Source of the DNA: Glycomyces lechevalierae
Lineage (GTDB): Bacteria; Actinomycetota; Actinomycetes; Mycobacteriales; Micromonosporaceae
NCBI RefSeq assembly: GCF_027622945.1
Contig: NZ_JAPZVQ010000004.1
Location: 186,001-250,000, forward strand
Direction of reading: 5' to 3'
Length of the DNA stretch: 64,000 nt
In this document: positions 25,443-33,604 of the stretch, piece by piece
How the letters are laid out: every line of letters starts with the position of its first letter
Numbering within the stretch: the first letter of the stretch is position 1
The notes under the pieces: model-generated
Seen by the model: the letters and a program-made list of their open reading frames with translations, nothing else
The model's database searches: none
What the model was told of the DNA's origin: nothing
Translations under genes and position numbers: made by a program

Positions 25443-25925
25443 ATGCAGGGCGACAAGCAGGTCATCGAATTCCTCAATGAGCAGTTGACGGCGGAGCTGA
25501 CCGCGATCAACCAGTACTTCCTGCACGCGAAGCTGCAGGAGAACTGGGGCTACACCAAGCTCGCGAAGTACACCAAGTCCGAGTCGATCGACGAGATGCG
25601 CCACGCCGAGATCCTGACCGACCGGATCCTGTTCCTCGACGGCATGCCGAACTACCAGCGGCTGTTCCCGCTGCGCATCGGCACCACGGTCAAGGAGATC
25701 TTCGAGTGCGACCGCCTCATCGAGGTGGAGGCCATCGACCGCCTCAAGCGCGGCATCGAGCACATGGAGTCGGTCAAGGACTACGTCTCGCGGGACCTCT
25801 TCAAGAGCATCCTCGAGGACGAGGAGCACCACATCGACTACCTGGACACGCAGCTCGAGATCCTGGAGAAGATCGGCGAGGCGCTGTACATCCAGTCGCT
25901 CATCGAGCAGCCCGACGGCGCGTAG
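25443..25925 (+). CDS. bfr: Bacterioferritin
   Basis: This 160-residue protein starts at ATG 25443 (MQGDKQVIEFLN) after AAGGA; the upstream in-frame start at 25416 would add ten residues foreign to the family. All ferroxidase-centre ligands are present: E18, E51, H54, E94, E127 and H130, and the haem ligand is M52. It assembles to a 24-mer that stores iron. Iron boxes upstream and the neighbouring bfd gene fit an iron-regulated storage and release pair. Confidence 0.98.
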   Translation: MQGDKQVIEFLNEQLTAELTAINQYFLHAKLQENWGYTKLAKYTKSESIDEMRHAEILTDRILFLDGMPNYQRLFPLRIGTTVKEIFECDRLIEVEAIDRLKRGIEHMESVKDYVSRDLFKSILEDEEHHIDYLDTQLEILEKIGEALYIQSLIEQPDGA

Positions 25926-25952
25926 CCGCAGGCAGACGCCATAACGTTTTGA

Positions 25953-25984
25953 GGGGACCGGCCGCGAGGCCGGTCCCCTTTCTT
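25953..25984 (+). terminator. Terminator of bfr
   Basis: A perfect 11-bp stem (GGGGACCGGCC / GGCCGGTCCCC) with a GCGA loop is followed by TTTCTT. Confidence 0.9.
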
Positions 25985-26033
25985 CATTGCGGCAGAGCCC
26001 CTCACATCTCCGCCACAGTGGTGGGTCGGCGCC

Positions 26034-26063
26034 TTGACAGCCCCGACGCGAGGATCGTAACAT
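26034..26063 (+). promoter_or_regulatory. Promoter of the GH10 xylanase gene
   Basis: A consensus-like pair, TTGACA (26034-26039) and TAACAT (26058-26063) with 18-nt spacing. The start of transcription would be near 26070, just before the xylanase palindrome. Confidence 0.65.
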
Positions 26064-26078
26064 ATCAATGCTTTGAAT

Positions 26079-26097
26079 GAAAGTTTCCGAAACTTTC
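26079..26097 (+). promoter_or_regulatory. Operator palindrome upstream of the GH10 xylanase
   Basis: GAAAGTTTC-C-GAAACTTTC is a perfect 9-bp inverted repeat with one central base. CGAAACTTTCG-type palindromes occur upstream of xylan-use genes in other actinobacteria, where LacI-family repressors bind them. Here it lies just downstream of the inferred start site. Confidence 0.65.
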
Positions 26098-26190
26098 GGG
26101 ATCTCGCAGTGTTCCCCGGTCGCTCCTCGACCCCGTGATGGAGCGGCCGGGGCCCTCGCTGTGAAGGCCTGTCGCAAAGGAGCGCAACGC

Positions 26191-27816
26191 ATGTCCCACC
26201 CCTCTCCGCAACGAATGCCCCACCCCTCCCTCGCCCCGCCCGCCAGCCGCCGCCCGGGGCGCGGGGGCCCCGCCCGCGGCCCGGGCGCGGGCCTCCTCCC
26301 CGCCGGATTCGTGGCCCTCGCCGCGAGCCCCGCCCAAGCCGACGACCTCCTCCTCGCCACCGACTTCTCCTCCGGCACCACCGAGGGCTGGACCGGCCGC
26401 GGCGCGGCCGCCGTCGCCGTCGACCCCGAACAGCGCCTGCTGATCACCGGCCGCACCGCCACCTGGAACGGCGCCGCCATCGACATCACCTCGCACATCG
26501 AGGTCGGCGTCCGCTACCAGCTCAAGGTGTACCTGCGCCTGCCCGAGGGCGAGACCGCCGCGGACCTGCGCACCACCGTGCAGCGCGACGTCGGCGGCGT
26601 CTCGAACTACGAAGGCGTCAGATGGAACACCGCCGTCACCGACGCGGCCTGGACCGAGTTCTCCGGCACGTACTCGATCGCCCAGCCCGCCGACCTGCTG
26701 CAGTTCTACGTCGAATCGGACTCGAGCCTCACCCCGATCCTCCTCGACGCCTTCACGCTCACCCGCATCGCAGAACCGGAGATCCAGGACTTGCTGCCGC
26801 TCAAGGACTTCCTCGCCGACGACTTCACCTTCGGCTGCGCCGTCGAACCGCCTGAGGTGGTCGGCAAGCCCGCCGAACTCCTCGCCAAGCACTTCGCGCA
26901 GGTCACGACCGGCAACCAGATGAAGCCGGAGTCGATCCAGCCGACCGAGGGCGTCTTCGACTTCAGCCGGGCCGACCAGATCGTGGACTTCGCCGAGGCC
27001 CACGGCATGAAGATCTGGGGCCACACGTTGCTGTGGCACAACCAGACCCCGGCCTGGTGGTTCCTCGACGCGAACGGCGAGCCGCTCCGGAAGACGCGCG
27101 AGCACCAGCAGCTCCTGCTGCAGCGCTTGGAGACCCACGTCAAGGCGATCGCCGCGCACTACGGCGACCGCGTGTGGGCCTGGGACGTGGTGAACGAGGT
27201 CGTCGACCCCGAGCAGCCCGATGGCTTGCGCCACTCGCGCTGGTACGAGGTCTTCGGCGGCCCCAAGTACATCGAGAAGGCGTTCAAGATCGCCCGGAAG
27301 GCCTTCCCGCGCAAGGTGAAGCTCTTCATCAACGACTACAACACCGAGTTCCCCGACAAGCGCGAGGCGATGTTCAACCTGGTGCAGCACCTCAAGTGCG
27401 AGGGCGCGCCGGTCGACGGCATCGGGCACCAGGCGCACGTCGACTACCGGCGCGACCCGGCCCTGCTCGGCGAGTCGATCGACCTGTTCCGCGAGCTCGG
27501 CGTGCTCCAGACGATCACCGAGCTCGACGTCTCGCTCTCGAACGAGATGACCGAGAGCCTGCCCGCGACCCCGCCGGAGCGGCTGATCGCGCAGGGCTGG
27601 TACTACAAGGAGCTCTTCGAGGTCCTGCGCGCCCGCGCCGACGACCTCGAGTCGGTGACGATGTGGGGCCTGTACGACGCGGTCTCGTGGCTGCGGACCT
27701 GGCCGGTCTCGCGCCCGCACGAGGCCCCGCTGTTCTTCGACGACCGCCTGCAGGCGAAGTCGGCGTACTGGGGCGTGGTCGACCCGAGCAAGCTTGAACC
27801 CATGCCCGAGGCCTAA
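26191..27816 (+). CDS. Secreted endo-1,4-beta-xylanase, GH10 with N-terminal carbohydrate-binding module
   Basis: This 541-residue protein starts at ATG 26191 with AAAGGAG 8 nt before it. Residues 1-50 are an export signal with an Arg-rich stretch and core LLPAGFVALAA ending SPAQA. Residues 51-195 form a beta-sandwich (CBM4/9- or CBM22-like, ATDFSSGTTEGW start, LLDAFTLTR end). Residues 200-541 are the GH10 barrel with acid/base E336 (WDVVNEVV), nucleophile E444 (TITELDVS), and WGHTLLWHNQTPAWW and GIGHQAH signatures. It hydrolyses xylan outside the cell. Confidence 0.94.
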   Translation: MSHPSPQRMPHPSLAPPASRRPGRGGPARGPGAGLLPAGFVALAASPAQADDLLLATDFSSGTTEGWTGRGAAAVAVDPEQRLLITGRTATWNGAAIDITSHIEVGVRYQLKVYLRLPEGETAADLRTTVQRDVGGVSNYEGVRWNTAVTDAAWTEFSGTYSIAQPADLLQFYVESDSSLTPILLDAFTLTRIAEPEIQDLLPLKDFLADDFTFGCAVEPPEVVGKPAELLAKHFAQVTTGNQMKPESIQPTEGVFDFSRADQIVDFAEAHGMKIWGHTLLWHNQTPAWWFLDANGEPLRKTREHQQLLLQRLETHVKAIAAHYGDRVWAWDVVNEVVDPEQPDGLRHSRWYEVFGGPKYIEKAFKIARKAFPRKVKLFINDYNTEFPDKREAMFNLVQHLKCEGAPVDGIGHQAHVDYRRDPALLGESIDLFRELGVLQTITELDVSLSNEMTESLPATPPERLIAQGWYYKELFEVLRARADDLESVTMWGLYDAVSWLRTWPVSRPHEAPLFFDDRLQAKSAYWGVVDPSKLEPMPEA

Positions 27817-27832
27817 AGGGGGGCCCAGACGT

Positions 27833-27870
27833 CCGGGAGCGGAATGATAGATCCGGGATTCCGCTCCCGG
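27833..27870 (+). terminator. Terminator of the xylanase gene
   Basis: A perfect 13-bp stem (CCGGGAGCGGAAT / ATTCCGCTCCCGG) with a 12-nt loop is followed by GCTTTCCCTTT. Confidence 0.8.
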
Positions 27871-27981
27871 GCTTTCCCTTTCACGCCAACGGGTGAACGA
27901 CACGCCCGGGAAACCGTCGGCCGCGCTACGTAGGGTTACAACAAGGGGTCCCCCGGGCGGACATTTCCGACATGGACCGTT

Positions 27982-28434
27982 TCACGTTCGGAGGCGGCGC
28001 ATCTCGATGTGCATGATGCCGTCCTCGTCGTACTCCTCGCCCGCTTCGGTGAAGCCGAAGCGGCGGTAGAAGCCCGCCGCGTAGGTCTGCGCGCCGAGGG
28101 TCACCTCTGCCTCCGGGCCGAGGAAGTCCATCGCCGCGCCGAAGACCTTGGCGCTCAAGCCGGTCCCGCGCGCCGAGAGCGCCGTGCAGACCCGGCCGAT
28201 CTTCCAGGCGTCACCGGAAGTGCGGTCGCGCAGGACCCGCAGCGTCGCGACCGCCTCCGCAGGCGATTCGCCCTCGACCCAGAAGTGCACCGTCTCCGCG
28301 TCCAGGTCGTAGTCGTCCAGGTCCGGGTAGGCGCACTCCTGCTCGACGACGAACACCTCCTGCCGCAGCCGGGCGATCGCGAACACCGTCGCGCCGTCCA
28401 GTTCGGCGAACTTCCCCCGCTTGATGCCCGTCAT
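27982..28434 (-). CDS. GNAT acetyltransferase, ElaA type
   Basis: This 150-residue protein has the ElaA layout: LRQEVFVVEQECAYPDLDDYD near the N-terminus, then the acetyl-CoA-binding IGRVCTALSARGTGLSAKVF, and LGAQTYAAGFYRRFGFTEAGEEYDEDGIMHIEMR at the end. The substrate is unknown for the family. It follows proC by 34 nt on the same strand. Confidence 0.9.
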   Translation of the reverse strand: MTGIKRGKFAELDGATVFAIARLRQEVFVVEQECAYPDLDDYDLDAETVHFWVEGESPAEAVATLRVLRDRTSGDAWKIGRVCTALSARGTGLSAKVFGAAMDFLGPEAEVTLGAQTYAAGFYRRFGFTEAGEEYDEDGIMHIEMRRLRT

Positions 28435-28468
28435 CTACGCGCCTGTCCTTCCCGATCCGCTCCGCCGG

Positions 28469-29275
28469 CTACGCATATTCCTCCGCGATCTCCCGCGCCC
28501 GGTCCCGCGCGGCCTCGATCGCGTCGGTCACCGCCGACCGCGCCCGGTGGTTCTCCAACTGCCGCACCGCGCTGATCGTCGTCCCCGCCGGGGACTCGAC
28601 GGCCTCGCGCAGGTCCACCGGCGACTGCCCGCTCTCGCGCAGCATCCGGGCCGCGCCGAGCGACGTCTGCGTCACCAGCTCCTTCGCGATCGCCCGCGGC
28701 AGTCCCATGAGGACGCCCGCCTCGGTCATCGCCTCGGCCAGGTAGTAGAAGTACGCCGGGCCCGAACCCGAGATCGCGGTGACCGCGTCCTGGTGCTTCT
28801 CGTCGACCACGAGCGTCCGCCCGAGCGGCGTGAACAACTCCTCGACGGCCGCCAGGTGCGTCTCGCTCGCGTGCGACCCGGGGGAGAGCACGGTCATCGC
28901 CTCGTCGACGAGCGCCGGCGTGTTCGGCATCGCCCGGATCACCGGGGTCTCGTCGGGCAGCCGCTTCTCGAAGAACGCCACCGGCAGTCCCGCGCAGATG
29001 CTCACGACGGGCGCGCCGCCCTCGAACGCCCCGGCCAGCTCCTCCAGGAGCGCCCCGGCGTCCTGCGGCTTCACCGCGACGACCACCACGTCCGCGTCCC
29101 GCACGGCCTCGGCGTTCGGCTCGACCCGGATCCCGTAGGCCTCGCGCAGCTCGGCGGCCCGCTCGGCGCTGCGCGCCGTCGCCACCACCGACTCGCCCGA
29201 CCAGCCGGCCCGCAGCAGGCCCGACACGATCGCCTGCCCCATCTTCCCCGCACCAAGCACCGCGACTGTCCGCAT
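28469..29275 (-). CDS. proC: Pyrroline-5-carboxylate reductase
   Basis: This 268-residue protein starts at ATG 29275 (MRTVAVLGAGKMGQAIVSGLL) after a GGAGAGGGAG stretch. The Rossmann motif GAGKMG, VVVAVKPQ, MPNTPALV and GSGPAYFYY are standard ProC signatures. It catalyses the last step of proline synthesis, P5C to proline with NAD(P)H. The elaA gene lies downstream on the same strand. Confidence 0.96.
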   Translation of the reverse strand: MRTVAVLGAGKMGQAIVSGLLRAGWSGESVVATARSAERAAELREAYGIRVEPNAEAVRDADVVVVAVKPQDAGALLEELAGAFEGGAPVVSICAGLPVAFFEKRLPDETPVIRAMPNTPALVDEAMTVLSPGSHASETHLAAVEELFTPLGRTLVVDEKHQDAVTAISGSGPAYFYYLAEAMTEAGVLMGLPRAIAKELVTQTSLGAARMLRESGQSPVDLREAVESPAGTTISAVRQLENHRARSAVTDAIEAARDRAREIAEEYA

Positions 29276-29442
29276 CGCCACTCCCTCTCCGTTCGACGGC
29301 CTCGGCAATTGTCCCTCGCGACTCCATGAGTTGAAAATCAGCGGAACCCGAAAACCCGTGCACTCGCGCGTTTCATCCCCCGGGGCCCGGTCGAGCTGCC
29401 ACGATAATCACACTCAGGCACTCAATGCGCGATTGGGGCGAT

Positions 29443-30849
29443 ATGGACGTTCTCGACTTGGCCCGGATGCAGTTCGGCGTCACGACCGTCTATCACTTCC
29501 TCTTCGTGCCCGTCACCATCGGCCTCTCGCTCCTCGTCGCGATCCTCCAGACCCTCTGGCGCACCACGCACAAGACCGCGTACCTGCGCGCGACCAAGTT
29601 CTGGGGCAAGCTCTTCCTCATCAACATCGCGATGGGCGTCGTCACCGGCATCGTGCAGGAGTTCCAGTTCGGCATGAACTGGTCGGCCTACTCGCGCTTC
29701 GTCGGCGACGTCTTCGGCGCGCCGCTCGCGTTCGAGGCGCTCGTCGCGTTCTTCCTCGAGTCCACGTTCATCGGCGTGTGGATCTTCGGCTGGGACCGCC
29801 TCAAGCCCGGCCTCCACCTCGCCTGCATCTGGCTCGTCGCCTTCGGCACCCTCGCCAGCGCCTACTTCATCCTCGCCGCGAACGCGTTCATGCAGAACCC
29901 GGTCGGCTACCAGCTCAACGAGACCGCCGGACGCGCCGAGCTCACCGACTTCGGCGCCGTCCTCACCAACCCGGTCGCGATGGCCGCGTTCCCGCACACG
30001 ATCTTCGCCTCGTGGCTCACCGCCGGCACCATCGTCGTCGCCGTCTCCGGCTACCACTTCATGCACCGCCGCGACCTCGACGTACACCGGCCCGCGATGC
30101 GCCTGGGCATCCTGACGACCCTCGTGGGCGGGCTCGGCCTGGTCCTCTCGGGCGACTCGCTCGGGAAGGTCATGACCGCGACGCAGCCGATGAAGATGGC
30201 CGCCGCCGAAGCGCTCTACCAGACCACGTTCAACGCGCCGTTCTCCGTGCTCACCATCGGCTCGCTCGACGGCAGCCACGGCACACCGATCATCGAGATC
30301 CCGGGCCTGCTCTCGTTCCTCGCCACGGGCTCGTTCAACGGCGAGGTGCAGGGCATCAACGACCTCAACGCCCAGTACCAGGGCCTGTACGGGCCGGGGG
30401 ACTACGCGCCGTACATCCCGCTCACCTACTGGTCGTTCCGGGCGATGATCGGGTTCGGGATGCTCGCGGTCGCGATGGCGGTCATCGTCTGGTGGTTCAC
30501 CCGCCGCGGCCGCCTGCCCGAGCACCGCCTGTTCTGGCCGATCGCGATGTGGATGGCCGTGACGCCGTTCCTCGCCAACAGCGCGGGCTGGATCTTCACG
30601 GAGATGGGCCGCCAGCCGTGGGTCGTGTTCAGCCTCTACGAGACGAGCGAGGCGGTCTCGCCGCGCGTCGGCGCGCCCACCGTGGCGCTCTCGTTCATCG
30701 GCTTCACCCTCGTCTACCTGGTGCTCGCGGTGGTCGCGCTGCGGCTCTTCCTGAAGTTCGCCAAGGCGGGCCCGCCGAGCGAGGAGAACGCCATCGCGAC
30801 CTCGAGCCCGTCGGACGACCCGGACAAGCCCATGGCCTTCGCCTACTGA
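29443..30849 (+). CDS. cydA: Cytochrome bd oxidase subunit I
   Basis: This protein has 468 residues from ATG 29443 (MDVLDLARMQFG); ATG 29425 is the alternative. GATAAT (29403-29408) is a likely -10. The haem ligand H18 (TVYHFLFVP), the AFPHTIFASW histidine, and the GRQPW motif near the C-terminus are present. The quinol-binding loop is short, as in the actinobacterial and Bacillus type. Together with CydB it forms the high-affinity quinol oxidase used at low oxygen. It is the first gene of cydABDC; no Rex-type site was recognised upstream. Confidence 0.97.
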   Translation: MDVLDLARMQFGVTTVYHFLFVPVTIGLSLLVAILQTLWRTTHKTAYLRATKFWGKLFLINIAMGVVTGIVQEFQFGMNWSAYSRFVGDVFGAPLAFEALVAFFLESTFIGVWIFGWDRLKPGLHLACIWLVAFGTLASAYFILAANAFMQNPVGYQLNETAGRAELTDFGAVLTNPVAMAAFPHTIFASWLTAGTIVVAVSGYHFMHRRDLDVHRPAMRLGILTTLVGGLGLVLSGDSLGKVMTATQPMKMAAAEALYQTTFNAPFSVLTIGSLDGSHGTPIIEIPGLLSFLATGSFNGEVQGINDLNAQYQGLYGPGDYAPYIPLTYWSFRAMIGFGMLAVAMAVIVWWFTRRGRLPEHRLFWPIAMWMAVTPFLANSAGWIFTEMGRQPWVVFSLYETSEAVSPRVGAPTVALSFIGFTLVYLVLAVVALRLFLKFAKAGPPSEENAIATSSPSDDPDKPMAFAY

Positions 30850-30878
30850 CGACCGGACACTGCTGAGGACGACACTGC

Positions 30879-31877
30879 ATGGAACTGACGACGATCTGGT
30901 TCATAGCCATCGCGGTCCTGTTCACCGGGTACTTCATCCTGGAGGGCTTCGACTTCGGGGTGGGCATCCTGCTGCCGGTGCTGGGCCGCGAGGACCGCGA
31001 GCGGCGCGCCATGATCAACACGATCGGGCCGCTGTGGGACGGCAACGAGGTCTGGATCATCACCGCCGGCGGGGCCATGTTCGCGGCCTTCCCGCACTGG
31101 TACGCGAGCCTGTTCTCCGGGTTCTACCTGCTGCTCTTCGCGATCCTCGTGGGGCTCATCGTGCGCGGCGTCGCGTTCGAGTACCGCGGCAAGGGCGACA
31201 CCGACCGGTGGCGGCGGAACTGGGATATCTGCATCGTCGCCGGTTCGGCGCTCCCGGCGTTCTTCTGGGGCGTCGTGGTCGCGAACCTCGTGCGCGGCGT
31301 GCCGCTCGACGCGAACTTCGACTACACGGGTTCGATCTGGGGCCTGCTCAACGGGTACGCGCTGCTCGGCGGCCTGACCACGCTGCTGCTCTTCGCGACC
31401 CACGGCGCGTACTTCCTGCACCTGCGCACCACCGGCGACCTCGCCGAGCGGGCCCGCGCGATCGGCATCAGGCTCGGCGCGGCCACGGCCGTGCCCGCGC
31501 TGGCGTTCCTGATCTGGACGCAGGCCGCGTACGGGAACGGGGCTTCCCTGGTGCTCATCATCCTCGCGGTGCTCGCGCTCGTCGCGGGCCTCGCGCTGGA
31601 CTACACCGGCCGGAGCGGGTGGGCGTTCGCCGCGACCGCCTTGACGATCGCGCTGGCCTCCACCTCGCTGTTCTGCGCGCTGTGGCCGGACGTGCTGCCG
31701 TCCACGCCGGACGCCGCGAACAGCCTCACGCACGAGAACGCGGCCGCCACCGAGAAGACCCTCGGGATCATGACCTGGGCCGCGGTGGTGTTCCTGCCGG
31801 TGATCCTGCTGTACCAGGGCTGGACCTACTGGGTCTTCCGCAAGCGTGTCGTCGTAGAACGGATCCCTGTCGCATGA
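30879..31877 (+). CDS. cydB: Cytochrome bd oxidase subunit II
   Basis: This 332-residue membrane protein has about eight to nine helices and the family motifs FDFGVGILLP near residue 25 and TIGPLWDGNEVWIITAGGAMFAAFP. It is the partner of CydA. It lies 29 nt after cydA and its stop overlaps the cydD start (ATGA), showing one transcript. Confidence 0.97.
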   Translation: MELTTIWFIAIAVLFTGYFILEGFDFGVGILLPVLGREDRERRAMINTIGPLWDGNEVWIITAGGAMFAAFPHWYASLFSGFYLLLFAILVGLIVRGVAFEYRGKGDTDRWRRNWDICIVAGSALPAFFWGVVVANLVRGVPLDANFDYTGSIWGLLNGYALLGGLTTLLLFATHGAYFLHLRTTGDLAERARAIGIRLGAATAVPALAFLIWTQAAYGNGASLVLIILAVLALVAGLALDYTGRSGWAFAATALTIALASTSLFCALWPDVLPSTPDAANSLTHENAAATEKTLGIMTWAAVVFLPVILLYQGWTYWVFRKRVVVERIPVA

Positions 31878-33604
31878 CGCAGCTCGCTCCGCAACCGTCC
31901 AAGAGCGGCCTCGACCGCCGCCTGCTCCACCGCGCCCGCGGCGCGTCCGTCTTCATCGGCGTGTGCGCCGGGCTCGGGATCGTCCGCACCGCCTGTGTGG
32001 TCGCCGGGGCGTGGCTCACCGCGAGCCTCATCGCAGGCGCGTTCGCCGGCGGCCGCGGCCTCGATTCGCTGGCGCCGCAGCTGATGGCGCTCGCGGGCGT
32101 GCTCGCCGCCAGGGCGCTCCTCGCGTCCGTGCAGGAGGCGGCCGCGCACCGCGCGAGCGCGGGCGTCAAGTCCGGGCTGCGCCGCCAAGCCCTCGAACAG
32201 CTCATGCGCCTCCCTTCCGGGAAGCGCCACACCGGTGAGACCGCGGCGCTGCTGGTCCGCGGGATCGACGCGCTGGACGACTACTTCGCGCGGTACCTGC
32301 CGCAGCTCGTCCTCGCGGTGGTCGTGCCCGTCGGCGTCCTCGTGGTCATGCTCGTCGCCTACCCGCCCGCCGCACTCATCGTGCTGGTCACGCTGCCGCT
32401 GATCCCGCTGTTCGGCGTCCTCATCGGCCTCTACACGCGCACCCGCGCCGAACGCCAATGGGAGTCCACCTCCCATCTCGCGCACCACTTCGCGGACCTC
32501 GTGGCCGGGCTCCCGACCCTGAAGGCCTTCGGGCGCGCGTCGAAGCAGGTGGGGGCCATCGAGGTCACCACGGGCGCGTACCGGCGCCGCTCGATGTCGC
32601 TGCTGCGGGTCGCGTTCTGCTCGGCGCTCGTGCTCGAACTCGCCGCGAGCCTGTCCGTGGCGGTCGTCGCGGTCACCGTCGGGGTCGACCTCGTCAGTCC
32701 TCACAACAGCGGTGGCGGCATGTCCGGCGAGGCCGGGCTCCAGACCGCGCTGCTCGTCCTCATCCTCGCCCCCGAGGCGTACCTGCCGCTGCGCAACGCG
32801 GGCGCGCACTACCACGCCAGCGCCGAGGGCCTGGCCGCCGCCGAGCGGGTCTTCGCGATCCTCGCCGAGACCCCCGAGGACGCCGAGGACCGCCAAGCCG
32901 CCCCGGCCCCGGGGGAGCCCTCGAACCCGAACGCCGCCGCGATCACCGCGGCCCGCGTGATGCGCACGCCGCTCGGCCGCGCGCCCACGATCATGTTCCG
33001 CCGCACCGTGTTCGCCTACCCGGGCCGCCAGCCGCTCCCCGAGCTGAGCCTGACGGTCCCGGCCGGGCAGACCACCGTGCTCACCGCCCGCTCCGGGGCC
33101 GGGAAGTCGACGCTCATGGCGGCCCTCGTCGGCTTCCGGCGGCCCGTCTCCGGCTCGATCGCGTTCGACGACACCGAACTCGACGACCTCGACCTCGCCG
33201 CCGTGCGCCGCTCGATCGCGTGGCTCCCGCAGCGGCCCGTCCTCGTCGACGGCACGGTCGCCGAGAACGTCCGCCTCGCCGTCCCCGACGGCGCTTCGGA
33301 TCCCGCGGTGGCCAAGGCGATCGCGGCCGCGCACGCGCCCGCCGCGACCCGCACCGTCGCCGCCGACGGCTCGGGCCTCTCCGCCGGTGAGGCCGCCCGC
33401 GTCGGTCTGGCGCGCTTCCTGCTCCGCGTCGACCTGCTCGACCCGCCGGTGCTCCTGCTCGACGAGCCGACCGCGCACCTCGACGGCGACACCGAGCAGG
33501 CCGTCCTCGACTCGTTCGCGCCCTACCGCGACCAGCGGACCGTCCTGATCGCCTCGCACCGCGCCGCGGTGCGCGCGATCGCCGACAGAGAGGTGGACTG
33601 GTGA
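31874..33604 (+). CDS. cydD: Thiol reductant ABC exporter subunit CydD
   Basis: This 576-residue half-transporter starts at ATG 31874, overlapping the cydB stop. Six membrane helices precede an ATPase domain with Walker A ARSGAGKST, signature LSAGEAARVGLAR (LSAGE rather than LSGGQ), Walker B VLLLDEPTAHLD and a switch His (IASHRAA). CydDC exports cysteine and glutathione-like reductants and is needed for cytochrome bd assembly. Confidence 0.95.
   Translation: MTQLAPQPSKSGLDRRLLHRARGASVFIGVCAGLGIVRTACVVAGAWLTASLIAGAFAGGRGLDSLAPQLMALAGVLAARALLASVQEAAAHRASAGVKSGLRRQALEQLMRLPSGKRHTGETAALLVRGIDALDDYFARYLPQLVLAVVVPVGVLVVMLVAYPPAALIVLVTLPLIPLFGVLIGLYTRTRAERQWESTSHLAHHFADLVAGLPTLKAFGRASKQVGAIEVTTGAYRRRSMSLLRVAFCSALVLELAASLSVAVVAVTVGVDLVSPHNSGGGMSGEAGLQTALLVLILAPEAYLPLRNAGAHYHASAEGLAAAERVFAILAETPEDAEDRQAAPAPGEPSNPNAAAITAARVMRTPLGRAPTIMFRRTVFAYPGRQPLPELSLTVPAGQTTVLTARSGAGKSTLMAALVGFRRPVSGSIAFDDTELDDLDLAAVRRSIAWLPQRPVLVDGTVAENVRLAVPDGASDPAVAKAIAAAHAPAATRTVAADGSGLSAGEAARVGLARFLLRVDLLDPPVLLLDEPTAHLDGDTEQAVLDSFAPYRDQRTVLIASHRAAVRAIADREVDW

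Noticed and set aside
29276..29442. A Rex-type redox operator before cydA
   Set aside because: No TTGTGAA-N4-TTCACAA-like sequence is present in the gap.
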